Assembly (NCBI GenBank): GCA_026874595.1
Contig: CM049316.1
Coordinates: 25,197,839-25,261,838 of the forward strand
Direction: 5' to 3'
Length of the DNA stretch: 64,000 bases
DNA from: Sipunculus nudus
Lineage: Eukaryota; Annelida; Sipuncula; Golfingiida; Sipunculidae
In this document: positions 26,601-35,199 of the stretch, one piece after another
Layout of the letters: each line of letters begins with the position of its first letter
Position numbering within the stretch: the stretch's first letter is position 1
Position numbers and translations under genes: made by a program
The notes under the pieces: model-generated
What the model was told of the DNA's origin: nothing
Databases searched by the model: none
Seen by the model: only the letters and a program-made list of their open reading frames with translations

Positions 26601-26811
26601 TCTCCCACCAGGTCCTGCCGCTGGAGGTTCGGACGACTGGGCCAAGGGTACTCTGGGTATTAAATTCGCCTACACGTATGAACTGAGAGACAACGGTTTC
26701 TACGGGTTCACTCTTCCACCGTCGCAAATTCAGCCCACATTTGAGGAAATCTTCAACAGCTTCGTGGCCATGGCAAATTTCTTGAACACTTTTTTCCCCA
26801 TGGAAGTCTAA
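12362..26811 (+). CDS. Zinc carboxypeptidase gene 1 (M14A, CPB-like zymogen), 11 exons, 425 aa
   Basis: Exons: 12362-12435, 14669-14747, 17024-17160, 17317-17413, 17978-18079, 18752-18850, 20052-20162, 22163-22253, 23067-23269, 24938-25022, 26612-26811. All junctions are GT-AG and the frame is continuous (1278 nt). Residues 1-20 are a signal peptide and about 21-111 an activation propeptide with a likely cleavage after Arg111. The rest is the catalytic domain. Zinc ligands are His180 and Glu183 (GVHAREW) and His308 (AVHSYGQ). Substrate residues Arg238, Asn255 and Arg256 and catalytic Glu383 (YELRD) are present. Asp367 (GGSDDW) matches the CPB pocket Asp, predicting release of C-terminal Lys/Arg. 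The gate Tyr248 is replaced by Gly360. Length matches pancreatic-type procarboxypeptidases (~420 aa). Probably a secreted digestive enzyme; the tissue is inference. Confidence 0.95.
13015..13693. mobile_element. TTAA-flanked non-autonomous transposon in intron 1, 679 bp
   Basis: Ends AGGGACCTAATCA and (reverse complement) AGGGACATAATCA are each flanked by TTAA (13011-13014 and 13694-13697), the target duplication of piggyBac and Kolobok transposons. No transposase frame. Internal text (GTGGACCGGGC, CATGCTAAC, GTTTCACAA) recurs in inverted orientation near 35800-35930, and another part recurs near 61320-61590, so this is a family. Confidence 0.8.
14000..14335. repeat. Interspersed repeat with (C)n(CA)n tail, copy 1
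   Basis: Similar along its length to 46660-47015, including ATTGGCxCAT, CTCATGTTCAATC and GTGTCTGCACxTTT, the poly-C then CACACA tract, and GGGAATGAACGCA after it. In intron 1 of gene 1. Class unknown. Confidence 0.7.
15345..15998. mobile_element. 654-bp fold-back MITE with ~68-bp inverted ends, intron 2
   Basis: The left arm (TAATGGGACTGTCCATCTTA, then a TAGTCGCC/GGCGAC-rich stretch to about 15412) is matched in reverse complement by about 15930-15998. The interior is a degenerate TGTCGTAGG/TTGTCGC repeat. No coding frame. Ends beginning TAATGGGGCTGTCC resemble PIF/Harbinger-like MITEs (3-bp TWA targets), but left TAA and right TTA are not identical, so the superfamily is open. Confidence 0.75.
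16100..16900. other. Intron 2 remainder, (TC)n microsatellite
   Basis: A (TC)n tract lies at about 16777-16812, followed by AT-rich text. Nothing else recognised. Confidence 0.45.
18246..18282. repeat. (ATT)n microsatellite in intron 5
   Basis: About 12 copies of the trinucleotide within gene 1 intron 5. Confidence 0.85.
19690..19885. repeat. Poly-G GGCGGATCC-type short repeat in intron 6
   Basis: AGTAGCGGCGTATCCAGGA, a long G tract, CGGCGGCTGAAAAAGGGGT and a CCGGGGTCCACTACTG end resemble the repeats near 4057-4230 and 26010-26050. Short non-coding element, degenerate ends. Confidence 0.5.
20298..20338. repeat. (CA)n/(TA)n microsatellite
   Basis: ACACAC run from about 20278 passes into a (TA)n run, in gene 1 intron 7 about 115 bp after exon 7. 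Confidence 0.9.
20355..20745. repeat. Direct repeat pair and 36-bp duplicates nearby, intron 7
   Basis: ATGAGGGACGTGCTGxCCTC with AAGTTCGAATGC appears at about 20362-20400 and 20692-20730. Just downstream (20815-20880) a 36-bp unit with GGACCTAATxAACCAATTAA is doubled. Origin unknown; the GTTCGAATGC core looks like part of a tRNA B box. Confidence 0.5.
23573..23630. repeat. (TA)n microsatellite
   Basis: Uninterrupted dinucleotide run in gene 1 intron 9. Confidence 0.95.
23905..24062 (-). mobile_element. tRNA-derived SINE-like repeat, intron 9 of gene 1
   Basis: On the minus strand there is a B-box-like GAGTTCGAATC (24001-24011), an A-box-like TTGGGCAAAGAAA upstream, and then a GATTTTTCACGGTC/TTAATGGGAAAT body. 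The same body occurs at 45905-46045, also on the minus strand. Confidence 0.65.
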
Positions 26812-26920
26812 ATAACCTTTTTGACTGATCGCTTCTTCTTGGTTTTTTTTGCAAATGGCAGGAGTAATGGATGTGAAGATTACTTGAATAGGGCACTTCT
26901 TCAATGGGCCTCGTTTGCAG
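25990..26920 (+). repeat. Segmental duplicate B1 (parent of A1)
   Basis: Spans the end of intron 10, exon 11 and the first 110 bases after the stop of gene 1. Matches 4146-5830 in order and orientation. Confidence 0.85.
26203..26545. mobile_element. 343-bp MITE-like element, copy 2, intron 10 of gene 1
   Basis: Same element as at 4391-4731, with ACCATGGTGGACATGGATAG at the left and a decayed right end (AGCGCAATCATGTCAACCAT, then GGT). It lies 66 bp upstream of exon 11. Confidence 0.65.
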
Positions 26921-27077
26921 AAACAATATGAGGGGGACACCGTAAAGGAGTACCCCCCCCCCCCAAATAAGAGTAGCCGCTGAAAAGCTTTGGACAACAC
27001 GCACTATATTCATTTGTGATACTTTAGACAAATCCATCTCTCGCAATATCATATATTTTCTTCTCTCTCACCTTTAA

Positions 27078-27250
27078 CAGTAAACCCCGCATAACGACCT
27101 CTCCAGCTTAGTGACCCCCTAAAAAACGACCTCTTATTAATGGTCCCAATTTTTGTTTGCTCTTTTCACAAATCTCGCCTATACGATCACCTCGAAATGC
27201 GATCACTTTATCAAGGTCTCGTTGGTGGTCGTAACTTTGAGGGTTCACTG
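27078..27250. mobile_element. 173-bp pogo-type MITE
   Basis: Ends CAGTAAACCCCGCATAACGA and, in reverse complement, CAGTGAACCCTCAAAGTTAC. A right-flank TA is present; the left TA has mutated. A truncated version with only the right end lies at about 10018-10133 in duplicate A2, showing that the insertion predates the duplication. Confidence 0.7.
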
Positions 27251-28400
27251 TATTATGATTTGCATTAGGTGACACTATATGAAAATTTTCTGGGCCATAT
27301 TACTCATAATTTACATTATCATAATAAATATAAAAAACAAGGGTATCATTTAGGCCAATTCAATGAGGCAATTGGCACATTCAATATCCTACATTATCTC
27401 AATGTGAGATGCATAATGAAGTATTATAGAACCATAAAATGATTGATGGAATTATCTCGTGATTTATGATTGATTGTTTATGTGAAACAAGGCCCAAGAC
27501 AGACTTATTCTAATGAGTACTAAGACATGGTACTGATTCTGACGAGTACCTGAAGAGAGCAATGATTCCGCTGCGTGTTGGTTTCGATGAGTACTTCGAG
27601 GGAACACTGGTTCTGAAGGGTATTTGAATACAGCAGATATTGTTGATTGGTTGAATGGAGAAGTTTTTATTGAGTACCTGTATAGAGCATTTTTGTTGAG
27701 CACTTGAATCGAGAACTTAATCTGATGAGAACCTGAATGGAGTACATGGATTAAGCATTGGATCTGATGTGAATATGGAAATCCTGTTTGATATCCATTT
27801 AATTATATGGCATAGTATACTCATGTGGTTGGCCGAAAGGAGACAGAGCTAATCATTATTGATAAAGTGTGTATTTCTGTATAAACATGTAAGAGAAAAC
27901 TCTTTGTGATATTGCTAAAAAACTTGCCTCTAGAATGCCATATGTCAGACAATAGACCAAAGCAGGAACTTGACGACATCTGACGAACAGACTGACATAC
28001 TAATTAAATGACAAATCAAGTTTTTGAAGATAGGACGATTTTTGACAAAGTTATGACAAAATAAGATTTTGAGGGTTTTTATCGATGAAATTGACTTTTG
28101 ACTTATATTGACAAAAAACAATAGGAGTTTGTATTGTCAATAAACTGTGTACGTTTAAAAGCTATTGTTACAAAAAAATCGTCACAAACAGACATAAGGA
28201 ACTGGTAAACATGCTTGCCGAAATATTTGACTCCGGCAAGCAACAAGTGGGAAAAGGTCAAAGGTCACTGATATACAGGGATATACAGTTAAGCCTGTCT
28301 AATGCGAACACTCGTAGGTATGACCAAAGGTGGTCTAAATTCCAAGGAGGTCTTATTAGACAGGTCAGTTATAACCAATGTTATAATCAGTGGGTTGGGT
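27080..28400 (+). repeat. Segmental duplicate B2 (parent of A2)
   Basis: Downstream flank of gene 1, collinear with 10010-11540. Includes the GAGTACTTG-decamer region (27500-27780), each decamer separated by roughly 25-40 bp. Confidence 0.85.
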
Positions 28401-28787
28401 ATCTTCCACCATTAACGCAAAAAAAGATATATCGATAATATCGCGTACACCTACTTAATAGACAGCAGGTCTTCAGACATGTTCCACTGTATTTGCATTC
28501 GTTAATCATATGATACTGTAAATCATGTTGGAGATAAGAAAACAACACTTGGCATGTTCACATAGCTTTGCTGATAACATTGAATTGAACTAAAGCAGAA
28601 GTTAACGAATATATTTAACGACACCGAGAGAGAGTGTGCCTGGAGTTTCACCCTGTAATAAACAATTAAGATTCAAGCAACTCATAATCAACTGTTGGAG
28701 GATTTTCATAACTTGTGAGATTACAAAGGCATGTTATACTCCACAGGTACTTGAAATCTCTTCAGGTCACTTGTTATCATTATGATA

Positions 28788-28788
<1 letters not shown>

Positions 28789-28870
<82 letters not shown>

Positions 28871-30274
28871 ACTCTTTTCACCAAAAGAGTGTTCAAAAGT
28901 GCTTTACAATGTACATTTCATATAAAATAATAAACATTAAATATAAATAGTTAATTTTCAAAACTCAATTTATGCAATAACTTAATCTCTTGTAGGATAA
29001 ACTAATTTAACATTAAAAGGACTAAAAACCTTTAGACTAGACAAGGTTGAATAATTCACCTTAGCAGTAAGAAAACTGGTAGAGGTAAAAATTTAAAACC
29101 GTTTAACATGCGTGCAGCTATGAATCATTGCAGATAAAAATGTGTAGGTTCAAAGAGGACCTTATAAAAACAAGTTTTAAGTAGCTTCTTGAAATTAGAA
29201 AATGTTTTTGCTTCTTTGATGCTCCTAGGAAGTTTGTTCCACAGCTCTGGTACAACATAATTGAACACCTTTCTCCATCCTTTGGGTCCGTATTTTTGGT
29301 TTTGCCAATGTTAAACATTTTCTGACCAACGGGGATATAGCTGGCCCATATATATCCAACATGTCTCTGATATATTTTGGTGAGTGACCTTTCAGGGCAT
29401 TAAAAGTATGTACCAATAGTTTTTATTGTATTCCTTTTTATTTTCTTTATAAGCATACGTCCATGGCCTGTTAATGGGACTGTCTATTGAATGAAGATGA
29501 AGGTATGCATTTCAGGTTTTATATGCCCGGGCCTAGGAAAAATCCGAAAAACGTAAACTGTCGTTTAAATATTAGAGCGAACCTCTGAGGTTCAACGAGA
29601 TATTACAATTTTGCCTTTTGGGGTGCAGCAGGTTTCGAACCAGGGACCTTCAGCTCCAATATCCAACGCCTAAAACACTAGGCTACGTCCTACCTCTTTG
29701 TGTTGTATTCTGTTATGTAAAGGGAGCCAGTGTAAATCTGCTTAAACAGAGGTTATGTGACTGTGACGGGCTGTTCTTGTGACCATACTTGCGACTGTTT
29801 TGAACTCTTTGTTATTTTTCTATCTGAAAACTAGGCAACTCATATAGAAGCGCATTGCAATAATCCAGTCGAGATGTAACTAGTCCATGAACAAGCAACT
29901 ATGTGACATTGTTATTTAGGTAGTCTCTAATACGCCCAATCTTACGAAATTGTGTGTGGCCTGGTCTACGTATTGAAATCACTTTTTATCTATATTCAGG
30001 GTACCATCTCACACACAACACCAAAATATCTTGCTTGGGCTTTTGAAGAGACCAATGAACCTCCCACATTGAGGACTAAAGTGTTCATACCTTTATATTT
30101 TGTTTTTGGGAAAAGATCATTATTTGGTCTTATTGCCATTCAGTTTTAACATTTTCTTTTCATCCATCGGTTAATCTCTACCAAATAATTATCTAGGCAA
30201 GAGACAATTTCTAGTTGAATTGCACTATCATTTGGTTTCAATTAAAGGAATTCTTGTGTGTCATCTGCGTAAAA
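28789..30274 (-). mobile_element. 5'-truncated L2-like LINE with (TA)n tail
   Basis: Minus-strand reading from right to left: YHFYADDTQ (the YADD catalytic motif of reverse transcriptase, at the right edge), LNGNKTK, IGRIRDYLNNN, LVTSRLDYCNALLYELP, ALKGHSPKYIRDML, and ELWNKLPRSIKEAKTFSNFK near the C-terminus, with several stops and shifts. The 3' end has TTGTAAAGCACTTTTGAACAC followed by (TA)n (28789-28867). ATGATAC flanks both sides (28782-28788 and 30275-30281), a likely target duplication. A SINE is nested inside. Confidence 0.85.
29505..29698 (-). mobile_element. tRNA-derived SINE-like repeat nested in the LINE
   Basis: On the minus strand GTAGCCTAGTGTTTTAGGC (A-box region) and GGTTCGAAACCT (B box) are spaced as in tRNA genes, followed by an unrelated body. 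It interrupts the LINE coding text between its C-terminal motifs and the DYCNALLY segment. Confidence 0.65.
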
Positions 30275-30837
30275 ATGATACTGTAAACTCCAAGTCCCTA
30301 AATCCATTTTCAGATAGCACGTGACTATTGAACTAGGTATAATGGTATACAGGTACTTAAAATCACTAAAAGTCACTTGTCCCTAAAACTATTTTCAGAT
30401 GGCATGTAACTATGGAACTATGTAATGCTATACAATTGCTTGAAATAACCTCACGTCACTTGTCCCTAAAATCATTTTCAGATAGCATGTGACTATTGGA
30501 CTAGGACATGCTCTACAAGTACTCGAAATAACCTCAAGTCACTTGTATATACTTTTTTTCAGCATGTGACCATGGAACTAAAAATTAATGATTTCGGGGA
30601 GGAGTTATTTGGTTGTAAGTATTACATGTCAGTAGAAGTGTAGGTCCGACGGTTAAATATTCTGGCTTTACTCGCTACATGACAGCACTTAAGGTGGCTG
30701 TTGGTATATTAGTATAGAACGAACACTAAATGGGAAACGATTTTCAACAGAGTCCACACACGTACAATTTTTAGATTTCTATTTAAAATGATGGTGCATC
30801 CAAAAAGAATTTGGAGACAACACTTTGCTAGTCCCTA

Positions 30838-30869
30838 TGATTATAATAATCATGATAATAATAATCATG

Positions 30870-30908
<39 letters not shown>

Positions 30909-31193
30909 GATTATTATAAAAATTATAATAAAAACGATGATAATAATTATATTTATAATAATAATAATAAAATATAATAAAAATAACAATGAAATTGATT
31001 ATTATAATTATAAAAATAATAATAATAATAACAATTATTATTATATTGATGATAATAAAAATAATAATAAAATAATAATAATAATATTAATAATAATAAT
31101 AATAACAAAAAAATACTACTAATACGACTACTACAAAGAATAATAGTATTAATCATAAAATAATTAAGAAATATAATAATAAAATTATAGATA

Positions 31194-31234
<41 letters not shown>

Positions 31235-31262
31235 TAATGATAATAATAATATACAACATATA
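30838..31262. repeat. (AAT/ATA)n low-complexity tract
   Basis: Long run of AAT/ATA trinucleotides with interruptions. Open frames across it encode only Asn, Ile, Tyr and Lys runs and are not genes. Confidence 0.95.
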
Positions 31263-32610
31263 ATAATATAAGCTAAAAAAATAAGATACAACCACCGGGA
31301 TATCCATTGATTAGTTTCTTATAAAACTATAGATAAAACGCTAAATAGTTCATATTGTACAAACTCTTTGCTCTCACCTGCATGTTAAAATATACAGCTC
31401 AATAATATTTAACCTCCCGCTTGCAAGTAATTCACCCACTTCACATTTTTTCTGCCTCGTCAATTTCAGTGTCACAGCTGGTTGTAATCAGTTCATTTAT
31501 TTAGTTCATGTGCACAGGTGTTAATTTCAGTTCATGTGACCTCACAGCTTTAAGACCATTCACCTTTTTTTAAACAAGCTAGGATGAATAATAGACATAT
31601 TACTATCGATTTTGGACGCAGTGAAAATAAAAGTGGAAATTATGTAGGTATAATCACTTATATTCATTTCACTTTTAAATGACTTAAGTTGCAATTTTTT
31701 CTCCAGTAGTTGTTAAAAAAAACTGCTTAAAGGCTGAATAAAGAGCAGATAATGTGTTTAGCAGACGCTTATAATCAACAGCATCATATATAACCTGCCA
31801 GAGTATAAAAATGTAGTTTTCATTATATGCCAACGAATAGATTACTGAAACAGTCTATTTATAATATGAAACTTCAGTCCACATTCTAGAAATCCACCGG
31901 GAGTATACTAGCATTTTACCTTGTTTTTTTAAGTACAAACATCCAGGCACCTGAAATTAACAAATCCTGTCGAGTACATTTCAGTGTCACACCTGGTATA
32001 TTATATTCTGAACAAGCGCAGTGATGTCGATTTCATCTGTCTAATATAACTACATATGTCTGGACCAGCATGTAGGTATTTGTTTGTGTATGCGAGTGAG
32101 TGTGTGTGTGTGTGTGTGTGGGTGGGTGGGTGGCAGATGAGGGGATCGTGTTAAGGAGGGGTTGGCCATGGGATAAGGGTTAGCCCTATGATCCCCGGAA
32201 CCGAGGAGAGTACACCAAATCTGTTTAATTTAGTATTACAAAAACATACACTGCCAATTTTTAATTAGATATTTAAGACGAATTTAACTAATTGGCAGTG
32301 TTTGTGAGGCCAAACGAAGGCCCTTAAAAGGAGAAAAACTCAGATTTAATTAATGAAAACTCAAGCGAAAAATTTGTTTTAATGTTTTGGTCCTTTCAAA
32401 AAAATGTATATCTGTAAAAAATTGTAGTCCTATCCATTCAATAAATATAAGTAGCTATCAAACATTCTGTCCTACGAAGAATAATCAGGAGTTCAGCTGA
32501 ACTATGCAGAACGATGTCACTTAAGCGGTTTGGCATATTAATTACTATCGGATAACTCTCTCAGGGGATATAGGAACATACAAAAAGAATATCGTAAATA
32601 AAAAAAGTAA
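31263..32610. other. Intergenic, no gene seen
   Basis: A (GT)n tract lies near 32098-32122. A short hairpin at 32246-32305 has CACTGCCAAT and ATTGGCAGTG arms, possibly a tiny fold-back element. No coding exon recognised. Confidence 0.5.
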
Positions 32611-32620
32611 CATATATATA

Positions 32621-32680
<60 letters not shown>
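32611..32680. repeat. (TA)n microsatellite
   Basis: Nearly pure dinucleotide run between the genes. Confidence 0.95.
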
Positions 32681-32683
<3 letters not shown>

Positions 32684-32989
32684 GTGTTCAGGTGCTCATT
32701 TTCTTGAGGATTTATTCATTTTATGATTATGGCATGCATCAAAATTACCGTTGTTTTGGTGGCTTTCTTGGGCAACCAGAACAGATACATCAGTTATCTA
32801 TTAACATAAAAGATCATGTCCACACTCTTTGGCCAAGGAGAGGACGCACGGGAAATACGGATCATAACATAAATAACAAGCGACTACGTGTATCCGCCGA
32901 AATAAGAGTGGGACGGTTGAAGTGTGGCATGGATTGAGTGGCAAGGGGAAATAGAGTGAGGTGTGTTGCATATTAGCATAGATGTCTGC

Positions 32990-33740
32990 AGCCGAAATGT
33001 GTATGTAGGTGGCGCCACCTGCCACAAAATCTAGAAAGCTATCCAAGTTGTATACATATGCAAAATTTTAGGCATATAAGTAAAACCAGTGCTTGTATAT
33101 GAGTGATTTTATCCCACAGCAGACAAGCAGAAGGACGCTGTGCAAAAATGGTTGCATGTGGCTCTACCAATTTTGTGTATGATTAAGAGCTATGTGAGAT
33201 ATATACACATGCAAAATTTTGGGGGGACATATAAAACCAGTCCTGAGATATAAGCCTGGATGTCTGAAGCGTAAACATTAAAGTACGTAGCGCTTCCTCT
33301 TTTAAAATCAAGGAAGCTATCCAAGATGTAAGTACATGAACAATTTTGGGCAGATAAGTCAAACCACGCCCGAGATACGAGTGAGTTTATCCCGTTGCAG
33401 ACAATCAGACGGACGCTGTGCAAAAATGGTTGCATATGGCGCCACCAGTTTTGCTTATTATAAAGAACTACACGAGATCTATACACATGCATAATTTCAG
33501 GAGGATGTGTCAAACCAGTCCTCAGATATAAGCCTGGATGCCTGCAGCATGAACGTGAAAGTAGGTGACGCAATCTGTTATAAAATCAAGAAAGGTGGCA
33601 CAACCATTTTTTTGTATGTTATAAAGCTGTCCAAGGGCTACATTTGTGCATAATTTTAGCCTGATGGTCAAACGAGTCCGAAGATATGTGGGTTAATGTG
33701 TGAAAAACGACGCACAGATGGACGCACTGGAGAGAGGAAA
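32990..33740. repeat. ~278-bp tandem repeat, about 2.5 copies
   Basis: AGACAAxCAGAxGGACGCTGTGCAAAAATGG occurs at 33121 and 33399. Between them TACACATGCAxAATTT, AAACCAGTCCT-AGATATAAGCCTGGATG and similar text repeat with the same period. A third partial unit ends near 33735. Confidence 0.8.
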
Positions 33741-34232
33741 GGTCAGAGGTCAACGCCAAATGGTTTTGCACCAGTTCACATGTGACCCAACAATTGGGCC
33801 AAGTTTAAGAAAAATCGGTCCTGTGGTCTCAGAGGAATTCTCTGGAAGCGAACGCGGCGGCGGCGGCGGAACCCGGTCAAAAACATAGTATCCGCAAAAC
33901 TTTGGCTTGTCGGATACAATAATTATTTACACTTGTATTTATGAATGATTGAATTTTGGGTAATTGTTTCACGATGGCATTAAAGACAGCAAATACGTAA
34001 TAACAATGGGTTTCAGTATAAAAGTGAAAAGAAAAAACTGAAACAAACAAAAAAAAACGAAACCCCCCTCACCCCTATATCCACCCCACCCCCTCAACCC
34101 CAGAAAGTCGTGCTGAAACCAAACTACCTTGCACTAAAACTCGTAACGGAATTCCCTAATCTTGTATAAACTCGCATTAGTTTTAGTTTACACAGATTTT
34201 ATCTAACAAAGTGAATACAATTGGGCAACAGA

Positions 34233-34671
34233 CAATGTGTTACGGGGTGACATAAAAGCGGACCGAACTGTCTCACTATCGAAGCTTGCTTTGCTAGCGA
34301 AGCGGTTGGTACGCCGGACTTGTGCGCCACCAACGTGGGTTCGAAACCGGGATCCAGTATTTTCCCCTGAATAATTTATCTTCGTAACAAAATGGAGGCT
34401 CGTCCAACGTGACGGTTAACTTTGTGGCCCAGGGAATAAGCTCACCAAAGTGTGACTCATGGGATAGTTAATCTTGTTCTGAAAACAAAACACTCTCAAG
34501 AGGGGGTGTGTTACGGGATGACATAAAAGCGGACCGAACTGTCTCACCAGTGAAGCTTGCTTTAATTTAGCGAAGCGGTTGGTACGCCGGACTTGTGCGC
34601 TGCCAGCATGGTTTCAAAACCGGGTTCAGCCCAATGTTTTCCCCTGAGCAATCTGTATTCGTAACAAATTC
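34233..34671 (+). mobile_element. Tandem pair of tRNA-derived SINE-like units
   Basis: Each unit starts TGTGTTACGGGxTGACATAA. It has an A-box-like TAGCGAAGCGG (34295-34305 in unit 1) and a B-box GGTTCGAAACC (34338-34348), followed by a TTTTCCCCTGA body. The units start 276 bp apart (34233, 34509); the second is truncated near 34671. A mature tRNA gene is unlikely because the arms do not fold as a full cloverleaf by eye. Confidence 0.65.
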
Positions 34672-34831
34672 GACTCGGCAGAACTCGTACGAAACCAGTG
34701 ATATAGTCGAGTCCACGCCATCCAAGTCCGAGTGAAAGTCCGTGTCCAGACCCCTGGTACTGGTCCTTGAGGTTCTAGTGCTACCTACCTTCTTCAAGTC
34801 CGAGTCTCACATAAATATCCGTAAAAAACAA

Positions 34832-35043
34832 TTTAAGATGGAAATTTAATATTTTCGTGTACATTTGAAGTTAGTTCAAACCTGCGATTACAATAATGGT
34901 TAATAAGTGTTAGTAATTGCAATGTTAGTAGTTTGCACATATTAGTAGTTAACACATATAAATCATATACACATATATACATATACATCAGTTTAAGATG
35001 GAAATTTAATATTTTCGTGTACATTTGAAGTTAGTTCAAACCT
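34832..35043. repeat. Perfect 52-bp direct repeat
   Basis: 34832-34883 and 34992-35043 are identical over 52 bases, although the surrounding DNA is diverged. On either side (34690-34810 and 35090-35190) GAGTCCGAGT-like decamers are repeated. Confidence 0.85.
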
Positions 35044-35199
35044 ACTGCCAATACAGGTTTTTATTGGACTTGAGATGTACTCAGCCCAATTTCTCCAGTC
35101 TTTATTTCCGAGTCCGAGTTTAAGTCCGAGCCCCTAAAAAAGTCGACTCGAGTCCTCGAATCTAAGTCCGGACTCGAGTCTTAAATCAACTTGGTTGTT

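Larger units (their letters stand above)
28690..30575. repeat. ~85-bp tandem array split by a LINE
   Basis: Units share CCCTAAAATCATTTTCAGAT, GCATGTGACTATGGAACTA and GTACTTGAAATAACCTCA-GTCACTTGT. Three to four units lie at 30282-30575 (starts near 30295, 30381, 30465, 30549). One partial unit remains at 28740-28775. The LINE at 28789-30274 sits between them. Confidence 0.8.

Noticed and set aside
26545-27000. Antisense frame over exon 11 (also at 5505-5807)
   Set aside because: Reverse shadow of the conserved last exon; conservation follows the carboxypeptidase frame.
30937-31291. Asn/Ile/Leu-rich frames on both strands
   Set aside because: Low-complexity AAT/ATA tract.
34290-34350. Functional tRNA gene
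   Set aside because: A and B boxes are present, but the acceptor and anticodon arms do not pair convincingly and the unit is repeated with a non-tRNA body, so SINE is preferred.
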